From Bacillota bacterium (GTDB lineage: Bacteria; Bacillota; Bacilli; Paenibacillales; NBRC-103111), in contig JAEWMH010000165.1 of the NCBI GenBank assembly GCA_023393235.1, forward strand, positions 1-52,794: a stretch of 52,794 nucleotides of DNA, written 5' to 3'. A model generated the notes under the pieces. It made no database searches and was not told the origin of the DNA. It was given only the letters and a program-made list of their open reading frames with translations. This document shows, piece by piece, positions 25,855-34,765 of this stretch; position 1 is the stretch's first letter; each line of letters opens with the position of its first letter. Made by a program: the position numbers and the translations under genes.

Positions 25855-26415
25855 TTACATGAGGAAGCGGATGCCGAACAAGAGCAGAATGAGTCCGCCC
25901 AGCGCTTCCCCGTATTCGCCTACCCAGGCGCCTACCCGCCGGCCCAGCAGAAGCCCCAGCACCGACATAAGCCCGCCGAAAAAACCGAAGATCAGCACCG
26001 TCAAGGCGATATCCGAGGAAAACATCCCCAGGGACAAGCCTACACTGAATGAATCGATGCTCACCATCAGGGCAAACAGCAGAATGCCCCAGAAGCTTTT
26101 TTGGTCCAGCACCACCGAGGAGCTGCCCCGCAGGGCGCTGTACAGCATATGGGCCCCGAGCACAACCAGCAGAGCACCTCCGGCGGTTGTGGCCACATTG
26201 CCCAGCAGGGAGCTCACGTAATTGCCCATGAACATGCCCATCAAGGGCATCAGAATATGAAAAAGTCCGATGACAAAGCTGACCTTGGCAATATTCACCA
26301 ACCGGATGCCGCGAAGCCCCATCCCGATTCCCATCGAGAAGGCATCCATCCCCAGAGCTATTGCCATCATCACAATGGTAATCAGTTGTCCCATTTCAAC
26401 AAAACCCCAATACAA
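25855..26415 (-). CDS. mntP: Manganese efflux pump MntP
   Basis: 186-residue, six-helix membrane protein exporting Mn2+. The two homologous halves each carry the family motif with conserved Asp: MAIALGMDAFSMGIGMGLRG and LMVSIDSFSVGLSLGMF. The start is taken as TTG 26415, because GGAGGG lies 8 bases upstream; ATG 26394 is an alternative with a weaker site. The order tsaC-mntP-ywlE is the same as in B. subtilis. No Mn-sensing riboswitch was recognised in the 64 bp upstream. Confidence 0.93.
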   Translation of the reverse strand: MYWGFVEMGQLITIVMMAIALGMDAFSMGIGMGLRGIRLVNIAKVSFVIGLFHILMPLMGMFMGNYVSSLLGNVATTAGGALLVVLGAHMLYSALRGSSSVVLDQKSFWGILLFALMVSIDSFSVGLSLGMFSSDIALTVLIFGFFGGLMSVLGLLLGRRVGAWVGEYGEALGGLILLLFGIRFLM

Positions 26416-26479
26416 TGCCGATCCCTCCTGTCCGCATACTCCCTTCCTTACTGTATGCGGACAACCGTGGGATCATGTC

Positions 26480-27571
26480 CTATACCTCCAGCACCCGGCC
26501 TCCCGCCGCCTTCCGCAGACGGTTCATAATCGCCAGGCCGATCTCCTCCTCGGGGTACCCTTCGGCAAAAGCACAACCAATCCCCGCCTCATCCATCCGG
26601 CGCAGGGCGGCGAACAGTCCGGCGGCAGCGGCGGCCAGATCCCCGATGGAACCGCAGGGGATAACCAGATCTGCCGCCTCGCGGTACAACGACGCATGCT
26701 CCTCGGGAGCCAGCACGGCGGTTTTTTCCCCGTTCCCGCGGGCATTGTCCAACCCCCGGCGGATCGCCTCCGCCACTGCAGAGACATCGCTCCCTTGCAC
26801 AATGGTCAGCCGGGCCCGCGGTGCATAGTGGGTGTACTTCATCCCCGGCGCCCGGGGGCGGAAGGTCTCCTCTCCAGCGGATTGGGCACCCTCCGCCCTC
26901 TCCGGGCGGCCTTCGCCCCTGACAACAGGGGCACCGGACACCTCCGCCAATTGCCGCAGGGTAATGCCTCCCGGCCGGAGCACATGGACCCGGCCTTCCG
27001 CATCCACCTGCACCACCGTGGATTCCAGCCCGACGCCTGTGGCTCCACCATCCAGCAGCGCGTCGATCCGCCCGTCCAGATCCTCCCGGACATGCTCCGC
27101 CAGCGTGGGACTGGGCCGGCCAGAGCGGTTGGCGCTGGGAGCCGCCACCGGGCAGCCGGAGGCCCGGATCAGGGAAAGGGCCACCGGATGGTCCGGCATC
27201 CGGATGCCCACCGTGTCCAGACCCGCCGTCACCAGCGGAGACAACACACCCGGACGGCAAGGCAGTACCAGGGTCAACGGTCCCGGCCAGAAGGCCTCAG
27301 CCAACCGCCGGGACACCGGATCTACCGCAAGAGCCAGCTCCTCCAGCATGCCCATCCCGGCAATGTGGACGATCAGGGGGTTGTCCGAGGGACGGCCTTT
27401 GGCGATGAAGATACCCTCCACCGCCTGTGATTGGCGGGCGTCCGCCCCCAACCCGTATACCGTTTCCGTGGGGAACGCCACCAGCTTGCCTTGACGGAGC
27501 AGCTCCGCCGCCTCTTGAACCGCACCCGACTCCAGAGAGCAATCCGGCGGGACTTGCCAATACTTGGTCAT
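26480..27571 (-). CDS. ywlC: L-threonylcarbamoyladenylate synthase (Sua5 type)
   Basis: 363-residue enzyme that makes threonylcarbamoyl-AMP for the t6A37 modification of ANN-decoding tRNAs. The YrdC domain occupies residues about 15-205, with VAFPTETVYGLGADA, KGRPSDNPLIVHI and PVAAPSANRSGRPSPT. After a linker comes the Sua5-specific domain (about 235-363), starting RPRAPGMKYTHYAPRA. ATG 27571 is preceded by a weak ribosome binding site; a GTG one codon earlier is possible. It lies downstream of spoIIR, as in B. subtilis. Confidence 0.95.
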   Translation of the reverse strand: MTKYWQVPPDCSLESGAVQEAAELLRQGKLVAFPTETVYGLGADARQSQAVEGIFIAKGRPSDNPLIVHIAGMGMLEELALAVDPVSRRLAEAFWPGPLTLVLPCRPGVLSPLVTAGLDTVGIRMPDHPVALSLIRASGCPVAAPSANRSGRPSPTLAEHVREDLDGRIDALLDGGATGVGLESTVVQVDAEGRVHVLRPGGITLRQLAEVSGAPVVRGEGRPERAEGAQSAGEETFRPRAPGMKYTHYAPRARLTIVQGSDVSAVAEAIRRGLDNARGNGEKTAVLAPEEHASLYREAADLVIPCGSIGDLAAAAAGLFAALRRMDEAGIGCAFAEGYPEEEIGLAIMNRLRKAAGGRVLEV

Positions 27572-27675
27572 CACATTCGCTCATTTCTCATTATGGATTG
27601 ATGCCATTATAGCGCCAACGGAGGCTGCTTGTCACGACCGCCCCCATCTGCAATCCGTATCTTCACGCCCATACT

Positions 27676-28395
27676 TTAGGCGAACAAGCTCTTCACCTTG
27701 TCCCACAGATAGAAGCGCACCTTCTTCTTCCCGGTGCCTTCCCCCGCGTCCACCGTGTCCTTTTCCGCAGAGGCCTGCTTGACGGTTTTGCCGGAGAGAG
27801 AGGATTTGACCTTGTCCACACTGGCGGTCTGTTTTTTCACTGCCTCCACCTTGGCCTTCTCTTCGGGAGAACGGCTGCTTGCAGGCACGGCCTCGCCCTT
27901 TTCCCCATCCACAAAGCACAGGGCAGGAAACAGCACACACCACCAATTTTGTCCGGCGCCTTGGCCGATCGTGACCCGGAGCGCCTCATAATCGCCGGCG
28001 GGATACACCTTGTTACCGTACATTTTGGCCGGAAAGGGAACCACTCCCAGCTCTACCTGATGCGAATATGTATATCCGTAACGGGCCAGCTCCTGCTCCA
28101 CCACACGGGAGAGCTCAGGCAGCTTGGCGCGGATGAGAACGCGGGCCTCCTCCAGATTATCCGGGTCCAGCACCCAGCCGTGCATTTCTTCCACAATCGC
28201 ATCGCGGACATGCCGCTTCAAAACCTGATCCTCCGGAGAATCGGAGTTGGCCAGAATACGCAGCCGGATGGATTCCTGGGGAATGACCGCATCCACCACC
28301 GCAGCCTGCGCCCGGTTATGCTCCCACGTGACCAACAGAAAGATAAGTGCCAATGCCAGATAAATGGATGATGTCCAGGAATACCGTTTAACCAT
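27676..28395 (-). CDS. spoIIR: Stage II sporulation protein R
   Basis: 239-residue signalling protein secreted from the forespore, which triggers SpoIIGA to process pro-sigma-E in the mother cell. A signal peptide or anchor covers residues 8-31 (IYLALALIFLLVTW, then NRAQAA). The conserved domain follows, with SIRLRILANSDSPEDQ, VRDAI, VELGVVPFPAKMYGN, YPAGDYEALRVTIGQGAG and NWWCVLFPALCF. Residues about 170-225 are a Lys/Ala/Ser-rich linker, and the end WDKVKSLFA is typical. ATG 28395 has GAGGCGG upstream. A sigma-F promoter lies directly upstream. Confidence 0.95.
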   Translation of the reverse strand: MVKRYSWTSSIYLALALIFLLVTWEHNRAQAAVVDAVIPQESIRLRILANSDSPEDQVLKRHVRDAIVEEMHGWVLDPDNLEEARVLIRAKLPELSRVVEQELARYGYTYSHQVELGVVPFPAKMYGNKVYPAGDYEALRVTIGQGAGQNWWCVLFPALCFVDGEKGEAVPASSRSPEEKAKVEAVKKQTASVDKVKSSLSGKTVKQASAEKDTVDAGEGTGKKKVRFYLWDKVKSLFA

Positions 28396-28431
28396 GCCGC
28401 CTCATTCCTTTGCTATAAGCTTCTATGGCAT

Positions 28432-28461
28432 CAGTATGTCCTCTGAAACTATCATTTATAC
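28432..28461 (-). promoter_or_regulatory. Sigma-F promoter of spoIIR
   Basis: On the minus strand GTATA (28461-28457), a 15-bp spacer and GGACATACTG (28441-28432) fit the sigma-F consensus GYATA-N14-16-GGnnAnAnTR at every fixed position, 37 bp before the start codon. spoIIR is a known sigma-F gene in B. subtilis. Confidence 0.85.
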
Positions 28462-28547
28462 ACGGGCCTCAAAAAATACTAGAGTCTGCTTACATGTAAG
28501 CGCCAAACCATGTATGCAATTGTACCCTTTCGACCCATTTCCACCGG

Positions 28548-28687
28548 ATAGCATACATAAAATGATCGCTATTCCTCCATTCCGGTTACCATAGAGGCTC
28601 ATTTCTTCAAATAGCATATTTTTTGTGCATGCTATTTTGAGTTTTGGCCCACTACTTTCGAAATAGCATACTTTTGCGGTTCGCTAT
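28548..28687 (+). repeat. Three 25-nt palindromic units ATAGCATA-N12-GCTAT
   Basis: Units are at 28548-28572, 28611-28635 and 28663-28687. All start ATAGCATA, end GCTAT and are exactly 25 nt. The middle unit has the longest arms (ATAGCAT/ATGCTAT). Confidence 0.85.
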
Positions 28688-28836
28688 CATTCCCGATCAT
28701 TGTCATCCCTCTCATCACTAGTCCAAAACCGAGAGCAAATGCCTTCCGCAGCCCTTGAAAAAAACAGGCCTTCTTCCATTATGATACATTCAGCCCATGT
28801 TCCTTCCTGCGTTACCCGTTATAATGAAATTGTCGA

Positions 28837-29877
28837 ATGTTGTACATTTTTCGGGCTGAGGTGGCGCAATTGGAGGAGCTGACAGGGCAACGACTGAAGC
28901 ATGACATCATAACCGGCACCGGCATGGTCCTGGTGCCCGCCGGCACCGTATTGAACCAGGAGCACCTCCGGCTGCTCCGGCTGCACCGGATTTCCGCAGA
29001 GGAGCTGCGGTTCTCCGAGGAGCGGCTGCAGCCTATGTTCCCCACGGCCGAAACCGTCAAACAAGCGGCGGATTATTCGAAGCATTTGTTCCAGCAGATC
29101 CGGTTGAAGAAGAAGATACCGCTCCTGGATATCAAGCATGAATTTATTCCCTTGGTGCGCCAGGCGGCGGAGGACCCGGACCTGTTCCGGCTCTTCGAGA
29201 CGGTGCGGGCGAAGGATGAATATACCCACCAGCATAATGTGGGCGTCAGCGTCCTCTCTACCATGCTGGGCAAGTGGTGCAAGCTGGATGAGCAGGAGCT
29301 GAACCTCCTGTCCTTGGGCGCGACCCTCCATGATGTAGGCAAAATCCGCATCCCCGACGATATCCTCAACAAACCCGGCAAGCTTACTGCCAGTGAGTTT
29401 GAGGAGATGAAGCGCCATACGATATATGGCTACGAAATGCTGAAGGAAGTGGTAGGGCTGAACCCCCGGGTAGCGTTTATGGCCCTGCAGCACCATGAGC
29501 GGGACGATGGCAGCGGTTATCCCTTGAAGCTGAAGGGTCCCCAAATTGACAAGCTCAGCCGGATCGTGGCGGTGGCCGACGTTTTCCATGCCATGTCGTC
29601 CAACCGGCCTTATCATACACCCCTGCCGTTCCATGAGCTCATCAGCCAGATGCGCCTGGGCATCTTCGGGGAGCTGGACCCCCACATGGTCTCCCTGTTT
29701 CTCAAAAATCTCCTGGGCAGCATGATCGGCAAGCAGGTGCTCCTGTCCGACGGGCGGTACGGGGAGGTTGTTTATATCAATCCCCATGAGGAAACCTATC
29801 CCCTGGTGAAGGTGGACAACCTATTTGTAGACCTGAGCCGGGAACGGAATCTGCGGATCAGCAAAATCATCATATAA
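28837..29877 (+). CDS. HD-GYP domain protein, probable cyclic di-GMP phosphodiesterase
   Basis: 346 residues. The HD-GYP domain (about 110-285) has HQHNVGVSV, the metal-binding HD in TLHDVGKIRIPDDIL (H165-D166), HTIYGYEML, QHHERDDGSGYPLKLKG (GYP 227-229) and VVAVADVFHAM. These are the residues needed to hydrolyse c-di-GMP. The N-terminal about 100 residues are the conserved leader seen in stand-alone Bacillota HD-GYP proteins, and no membrane helix is present. The start is uncertain: ATG 28837 has no ribosome binding site and lies 11 bases after a TATAAT (28820-28825), while GTG 28861 would give a typical VAQLEELTGQRL start. It is the only plus-strand gene in this part. Confidence 0.9.
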   Translation: MLYIFRAEVAQLEELTGQRLKHDIITGTGMVLVPAGTVLNQEHLRLLRLHRISAEELRFSEERLQPMFPTAETVKQAADYSKHLFQQIRLKKKIPLLDIKHEFIPLVRQAAEDPDLFRLFETVRAKDEYTHQHNVGVSVLSTMLGKWCKLDEQELNLLSLGATLHDVGKIRIPDDILNKPGKLTASEFEEMKRHTIYGYEMLKEVVGLNPRVAFMALQHHERDDGSGYPLKLKGPQIDKLSRIVAVADVFHAMSSNRPYHTPLPFHELISQMRLGIFGELDPHMVSLFLKNLLGSMIGKQVLLSDGRYGEVVYINPHEETYPLVKVDNLFVDLSRERNLRISKIII

Positions 29878-29911
29878 TCGTGCAGCGGCGGAACCTGCCC
29901 CACATGCCAAA

Positions 29912-29966
29912 AAAGCCTCCTTACCGGCAAACCCCCAACGGGGCGCTTCCGGCAGGAAGGCTTTTT
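29912..29966. terminator. Bidirectional intrinsic terminator between the HD-GYP gene and prmC
   Basis: AAAGCCTCCTTACCGG pairs with CCGGCAGGAAGGCTTT with a few mismatches. A-run and T-run flank it on opposite sides, serving two converging genes. Confidence 0.82.
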
Positions 29967-29991
29967 TTCTAAAATAGTATCGATCAGTCCA

Positions 29992-30879
29992 TTAATCCCT
30001 TTCGGCCAGCACATGCCGTTCAATTCCGGCCAGGTCCTTAACCGTGCCCACACGGTCAAACACTCCCAGCTCCCGCAGCAAGGCAGCCACATCAGGGGCT
30101 TGGCCCATGCCTACCTCGAAGCCGACCAGTCGCGGCTTCACCGGCTGTGCAGCCAGCGCTTCTGCCAGCCTGCGGTAGAAGTCCAGTCCGTCGTCGCCTC
30201 CGTCCAGCGCCAGGTGGGGCTCGAAATCCCGCACCTCCCGCTGCAGGTCGGGCAGGTCGCTGCTTTTGATGTAGGGCGGGTTGGAGATCACAATATCGGG
30301 AGAAAGCCCGGCGGCATAAACAGGCGCCAGCAAATCCCCTTCCAGGAAGCGAACCCGTCCGGCCACGCCGTTCAGCTCGGCATTCCGTCGCGCCAGCTGC
30401 AGAGCCGTGTCGGAGATATCTACCGCGGCGAGCTCCCAGGACGGGCAGTGAACTGCCAGGGTCACCGGAATGACCCCGCTCCCTGTTCCGATGTCAACCG
30501 CCAAGGGCTGCCGCGCATCGCCCTCCGGCCACAGGCGTTTGCCGCGGTTCATAATCTCCTGGACCAGGATTTCCGTCTCCGGACGTGGAATCAGGACAGC
30601 CGGGGCAACCTGGAAGGTCAGTCCGTAGAAGCCCTCCGACCCGATAATGTACTGCACCGGCTCTCCGCCTGCACGGCGGGACAGCAGCCGCTGCCAATCC
30701 AGCTCCAGATCCTCAGGGAACGGGTCCTGCCAGTTCAGGTATAGCCTAGTTCTGGACCAGCCCAGTAGATACTCCAGCAGAAGCTGCCCGTTCTGCGCCG
30801 GCTCATCCACCCCATGCCGCTTCAAAAAAGAGGAAGCCTCCACGTAGGCTTCCCGGATTGTTTTTCCTGTTGCGTCCAT
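29992..30879 (-). CDS. prmC: Peptide chain release factor N5-glutamine methyltransferase
   Basis: 295-residue SAM-dependent enzyme that methylates the Gln of the GGQ motif in release factors. The N-terminal helical domain (about 1-80) recognises the factor. The Rossmann part has AVDIGTGSGVIPVTLAV (SAM loop) and VISNPPYIKSSDLP with the catalytic NPPY. ATG 30879 overlaps the prfA stop as TAATG, so enzyme and substrate are translationally coupled. The order prfA-prmC-spoIIR is that of B. subtilis. Confidence 0.97.
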   Translation of the reverse strand: MDATGKTIREAYVEASSFLKRHGVDEPAQNGQLLLEYLLGWSRTRLYLNWQDPFPEDLELDWQRLLSRRAGGEPVQYIIGSEGFYGLTFQVAPAVLIPRPETEILVQEIMNRGKRLWPEGDARQPLAVDIGTGSGVIPVTLAVHCPSWELAAVDISDTALQLARRNAELNGVAGRVRFLEGDLLAPVYAAGLSPDIVISNPPYIKSSDLPDLQREVRDFEPHLALDGGDDGLDFYRRLAEALAAQPVKPRLVGFEVGMGQAPDVAALLRELGVFDRVGTVKDLAGIERHVLAERD

Positions 30880-31952
30880 TAAGCGGACTCCCCTTTATCC
30901 AGCTGATCCGTTTGGCTGGCGATGGTCAGGGCGGAGATAATCTCCTCCATATCACCGTTCAGCACGGAATCCAGCCGGTGCAGCGTCAGGCCGATCCGGT
31001 GGTCGGTTACCCGGCTTTGCGGATAGTTATAGGTTCTGATCCGCTCGCTCCGGTCGCCGGTGCCTACCTTGCTCTTGCGCTCTGCGCCCATTTTTTCCAT
31101 TTCCTCTTGCATAAACTTGTCGTAAATCCGGGCACGCAGCACCTGCAGCGCCATCTCCTTATTGGAGTTCTGCGACTTGCCGTCCTGACACGTTGCCACA
31201 ATCCCAGTCGGAACGTGGGTGACCCGCACCGCCGACTTGGTGGTGTTAACCGACTGTCCGCCCGCTCCGCTGGAGCAGAAGGTATCTACGCGGATATCGC
31301 TTTCCTTGATCTCCACTTCGATTTCCTCTGCTTCGGGCAGCACGGCTACCGTAGAGGTGGAGGTATGGATCCGTCCGCCCGATTCCGTAGCCGGAATCCG
31401 CTGCACCCGATGGGCGCCGCTTTCGAACTTCAGCTTGCTGTACGCGCCTTTGCCGGAAATCATGAAGATAACTTCCTTGAACCCGCCCAAATCATTCAGA
31501 CTGGCTTCCAAAATATTGGTTTTCCAGCCTTGGGCATCCGCGAATTTGGTGTACATCCGGTAGAGGTCGGCAGCGAACAAGGCTGCTTCGTCACCGCCTG
31601 CGGCGCCGCGGATTTCCACAATGACGTTTTTGTCGTCGTTGGGGTCCTTGGGCAGCATCAGCACCTTGATGCGCTCCTCCAGCTCCTCCTTGCGGCCAGC
31701 CAGCTCCTCAATCTCCAGCTTGACCATTTCCTTCATTTCATCGTCCAGCTTCTCGTTCTGCAACGCCTTGGCGTCATCCAACTGGGCACAGACAGCCTTG
31801 TATTCATTAAACGCTTCATACGTCTCCTGCAAATCCGACTGTTCCTTGGAATACTCCCGGAGCCGCTTGGGATCAGCGGCTACATCCGGGTCGCATAACA
31901 GCTCGCTCAGCTTGTCATACCGGTCGGCAAGAGCCTGAAGTTTATCCAGCAC
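30879..31952 (-). CDS. prfA: Peptide chain release factor 1
   Basis: 357-residue class-I release factor for UAA and UAG. The PAT tripeptide anticodon (187-189, RIPATESGG) identifies RF1 rather than RF2, and the catalytic GGQ is at 231-233 (SSGAGGQSVNTTKSAVR). GTG 31952 has AGGAGG 8 bases upstream. It is the first gene of the prfA-prmC pair. Confidence 0.98.
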   Translation of the reverse strand: MLDKLQALADRYDKLSELLCDPDVAADPKRLREYSKEQSDLQETYEAFNEYKAVCAQLDDAKALQNEKLDDEMKEMVKLEIEELAGRKEELEERIKVLMLPKDPNDDKNVIVEIRGAAGGDEAALFAADLYRMYTKFADAQGWKTNILEASLNDLGGFKEVIFMISGKGAYSKLKFESGAHRVQRIPATESGGRIHTSTSTVAVLPEAEEIEVEIKESDIRVDTFCSSGAGGQSVNTTKSAVRVTHVPTGIVATCQDGKSQNSNKEMALQVLRARIYDKFMQEEMEKMGAERKSKVGTGDRSERIRTYNYPQSRVTDHRIGLTLHRLDSVLNGDMEEIISALTIASQTDQLDKGESA

Positions 31953-32022
31953 GCGTTACACCTCCTGTAGGTCCATCATTTCCGTTTATTTTGATCCGGT
32001 CAGGCCATGTTGAAGACACGCC

Positions 32023-33123
32023 CTATACGTTAAACCGGAAGTGCATAACATCGCCATCTTGCACTACATATTCCTTGCCCTCGAGACGCAGAAGCCCTTT
32101 TTCCTTGGCTGCGTTCATGGAGCCGTTCACGGTCAAATCCTCATAGGACACTACTTCCGCCCGGATAAACCCGCGCTCGAAGTCGGAGTGGATCACGCCG
32201 GCAGCTTGGGGAGCCTTCATGCCCTTGCGGATGGTCCACGCCCGGACCTCCTGGACCCCTGCCGTAAAGTACGTATACAGGCCCAGAAGCTTATACGCGC
32301 CGCGGATCAGACGGTCCAATCCGGACTCCGACAGCCCCAGTTCCTCCAGGAACATGGCCTTGTCCTCACCCTCCAGCTCGGCGATTTCGGATTCCACCTT
32401 AGCGCTGATCGGCACCACCTCGGCACCCTCCTTGGCTCCGAATTCCCGCACCAGCTGCACATAAGGATTGCCGTCGGCATTGGCCGCTTCCCCTTCGCTG
32501 ACATTGGCGGCGTACAGCACCGGCTTCATGGTGATCAGGTGGAAATCCCGCACCATCAACCTTTCCTCATCCGTCAACTCCACACTGCGGGCAGGCTGAT
32601 CATTATAAAGAGCTTCCTTGATCCGCTCCAGCATTTCCACCTCAAGGGCTACCTTCTTGTCGCCGCCCTTCAGATTCTTGCGGGACCGCTCCAGACGCTT
32701 CTCCACCGTTTCCACATCCGCCAGGATCAGCTCCAGGTTGATGGTTTCGATATCGCTAAGCGGGTCCACCTTGCCGGACACGTGGGTGATGTTCTCATCC
32801 TGGAAGCAGCGCACCACGTGAACAATGGCATCCACCTCACGGATATGGGCCAGGAACTTGTTCCCCAGGCCCTCGCCTTTGCTGGCGCCTTTCACCAGAC
32901 CGGCAATATCGACGAATTCAAAAGCGGTGGGCACGATCCGGTTGGGCGTCACAATCTCCGCCAGCTTCTGGAGACGCTCGTCCGGCACTTCCACTACGCC
33001 CACATTGGGATCAATGGTGCAGAACGGGTAATTGGCGGATTCCGCCCCGGCTTGGGTAATTGCATTGAACAACGTCGATTTGCCCACATTGGGCAGCCCG
33101 ACAATACCTGCTTTTAACGCCAT
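32023..33123 (-). CDS. ychF: Redox-regulated ATPase YchF (OBG family)
   Basis: 366-residue P-loop protein of the Obg family that prefers ATP and binds ribosomes. G1 is GLPNVGKSTLFNAIT, G3 is DIAGLVKGASKGEGLGNKFL, and the usual NKxD is replaced by a YAANVSEGE-type motif, the YchF hallmark. A coiled coil (about 140-200) and a C-terminal TGS domain follow (YTFFTAG-type YTYFTAGVQEVRAWTI and GKEYVVQDGDVMHFRF). ATG 33123 has GGAG upstream. It has its own -10 TATAAT on the minus strand near 33185-33192. Confidence 0.97.
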   Translation of the reverse strand: MALKAGIVGLPNVGKSTLFNAITQAGAESANYPFCTIDPNVGVVEVPDERLQKLAEIVTPNRIVPTAFEFVDIAGLVKGASKGEGLGNKFLAHIREVDAIVHVVRCFQDENITHVSGKVDPLSDIETINLELILADVETVEKRLERSRKNLKGGDKKVALEVEMLERIKEALYNDQPARSVELTDEERLMVRDFHLITMKPVLYAANVSEGEAANADGNPYVQLVREFGAKEGAEVVPISAKVESEIAELEGEDKAMFLEELGLSESGLDRLIRGAYKLLGLYTYFTAGVQEVRAWTIRKGMKAPQAAGVIHSDFERGFIRAEVVSYEDLTVNGSMNAAKEKGLLRLEGKEYVVQDGDVMHFRFNV

Positions 33124-33280
33124 CTATAACAACTCCTAGACTATTGTTAGTTTGTATAAAAGGATACCACAGTTTAACCTTTATATTATACACTTCCGGG
33201 CATGAGAAATAAAATAAACCTTTTGCATTTATGGAGGAAATATACAGAAGTCCAGGAAAGCGGTTCCCTCAAACGTTCCT

Positions 33281-34714
33281 TTACAGCCGGCGGACCAGTC
33301 CCGCCAATATCCCGATACCCCGGGAAAGCTCCTCCAAAGGGGCATAGGAGTAGGAAAGCCGCAGACAGGATTTTTCCTCCGAACCATACACCATGCCGGG
33401 ATTCAGCAGAATGCCCTCCCGCAGAGCAGCGTCGAACAATTGCTTCATGGGCAGGCTGCGGTTAAACTCCAACCAGATGTAGAAGCCGCCGCTGGGGATG
33501 CTCCACCGGGCCAGCCCGCCAAACTCCCGGTCCAGCGCCGCCGCTGCTGCAGCCCGCCGTTCCCGCAGCTGGCCGCGGATCTGCTCCAGATGGCGCTCAT
33601 GCCAGCCGCCCTCCAGCCACTCCAGAGCCGCCCATTGGGATAAGGAGCTGGCTCCATAATCGATCTGCATCTTAATATCCGCCAGCCGGTCAATGGCCGT
33701 GCGCGGCCCCACCACCCAGCCGATCCGGAGCCCGGGGCTGACGGACTTGGAGAGACTGCCTACATATAGCACATCTCCATGGTTGTCCAGACTTTTGAGG
33801 GTGGGCGGAGGCGGCTCATCCAGCCAGAGCTCCCCATATACGTCATCCTCAATAACAGGAAGCCGCAGTTCCCTGCAGGTTTGGAGAAGCTCCTTCCGCC
33901 TGCTCCCGCTCATCACCCTGCCTGTGGGATTATGGAAGGTGGGATTGGTATAGAGCATAGCCGCCTGGAACTGCTTGCTGTATCGTTCCAATAATCCGGC
34001 ACGCAGGCCCGCTTCGTCCATCGGGACTCCCTCCAGCCGGATCCCCGCAGATTGGAACACCTGCACGGATTGGAGATAAGACGGGCTCTCCGCCAAAACT
34101 GTGGAACCGGGCCGCATCAGCCCTGCGGCGATCAGATGCAGACCCTGGAGGGCGCCGGATACCACCAGTACAGAATCGGCGGTGACATGGATGCCCTTCC
34201 CTCGGAGGCCCTCCGCAATCCTTCGCCGCAGGGCAGGATTGCCCTTGGGCTCTTCATAGCCCAAGGCGACCGGACGTTTGGCGCCCTCCTGCAGGAGCCG
34301 GGCCATGTCCCGCCCGGGGAGCAGCTCCGGCGCCAGCTCCCCCGTCCCCAACCGGATGATGCCGGGGTCGGCCTCCATCCGGTTAATGGTTTGAATCACC
34401 GGCAAATTGGGCTGATGGCGTCCGCTCTCCGCCACCTGGCCCCAATCCGTGGGCGGGGCTGCCAGAAGGCTCCATGATTCGTTGACCACCCGGGTGCCCC
34501 CGCCCGTTTGTCCCTCAACAAGCCCCAGCGCCGCCAGATCGGCCATGGCCTGTGCCACCGTGCTTCGGTTCACCTGCCACAACCGGGCCAGAATCCGCTG
34601 GGAGGGCAGCCGTGCCCCCACCGTCCACTCCCCGCGCAGAATACCTTCCTTGAAATAGCGGACAATCTGCTCCTGCAAGGACAGCTCCCCATACCGGTCC
34701 GGCTTCCAGTCCAT
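33281..34714 (-). CDS. MocR-type regulator: GntR winged helix fused to a PLP aminotransferase-like domain
   Basis: 477 residues. Residues 1-75 are a GntR-type DNA-binding domain (LSLQEQIVRYFKEGILRGEW, LPSQRILARLWQVNRSTVAQA). Residues about 120-475 are a fold-type-I aminotransferase domain with the PLP lysine in VLYVGSLSKSVSPGLRIGW and YTNPTFHNPTG. Such proteins usually sense an amino acid or PLP adduct and control a neighbouring gene. Here the neighbour is a divergent LysE-type exporter, the likely target. The stop is followed by about 80 bp without a clear terminator. ATG 34714 follows GGGGGGATAACA. Confidence 0.94.
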   Translation of the reverse strand: MDWKPDRYGELSLQEQIVRYFKEGILRGEWTVGARLPSQRILARLWQVNRSTVAQAMADLAALGLVEGQTGGGTRVVNESWSLLAAPPTDWGQVAESGRHQPNLPVIQTINRMEADPGIIRLGTGELAPELLPGRDMARLLQEGAKRPVALGYEEPKGNPALRRRIAEGLRGKGIHVTADSVLVVSGALQGLHLIAAGLMRPGSTVLAESPSYLQSVQVFQSAGIRLEGVPMDEAGLRAGLLERYSKQFQAAMLYTNPTFHNPTGRVMSGSRRKELLQTCRELRLPVIEDDVYGELWLDEPPPPTLKSLDNHGDVLYVGSLSKSVSPGLRIGWVVGPRTAIDRLADIKMQIDYGASSLSQWAALEWLEGGWHERHLEQIRGQLRERRAAAAAALDREFGGLARWSIPSGGFYIWLEFNRSLPMKQLFDAALREGILLNPGMVYGSEEKSCLRLSYSYAPLEELSRGIGILAGLVRRL

Positions 34715-34736
34715 TGTTATCCCCCCTGTTATATCT

Positions 34737-34765
34737 ATTATCTCCTAATTTGGCTGGTTCTCCAA
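34737..34765 (-). promoter_or_regulatory. Promoter of the MocR gene overlapped by a palindrome
   Basis: On the minus strand TTGGAG (34765-34760), a 17-bp spacer and GATAAT (34742-34737). The palindrome TGGTT-CTCC-AACCA (34755-34768) covers the -35 box, which would suit autorepression. Confidence 0.6.

Larger units (their letters stand above)
28396..28836. other. 441-bp divergent intergenic region between spoIIR and the HD-GYP gene
   Basis: It holds the sigma-F promoter of spoIIR, a perfect 14-bp palindrome GCTTACATGTAAGC (28488-28501), three 25-nt palindromic repeats (28548-28687) and a -10 box for the HD-GYP gene. No gene is seen. Confidence 0.75.

Noticed and set aside
28488..28501. Perfect palindrome GCTTACATGTAAGC
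   Set aside because: A single short palindrome with no second copy or link to a promoter; it may be chance.
33202..33465. 87-codon plus-strand frame near the end of the MocR gene
   Set aside because: It lies mostly antisense to the MocR coding region and has no family signature or ribosome binding site.
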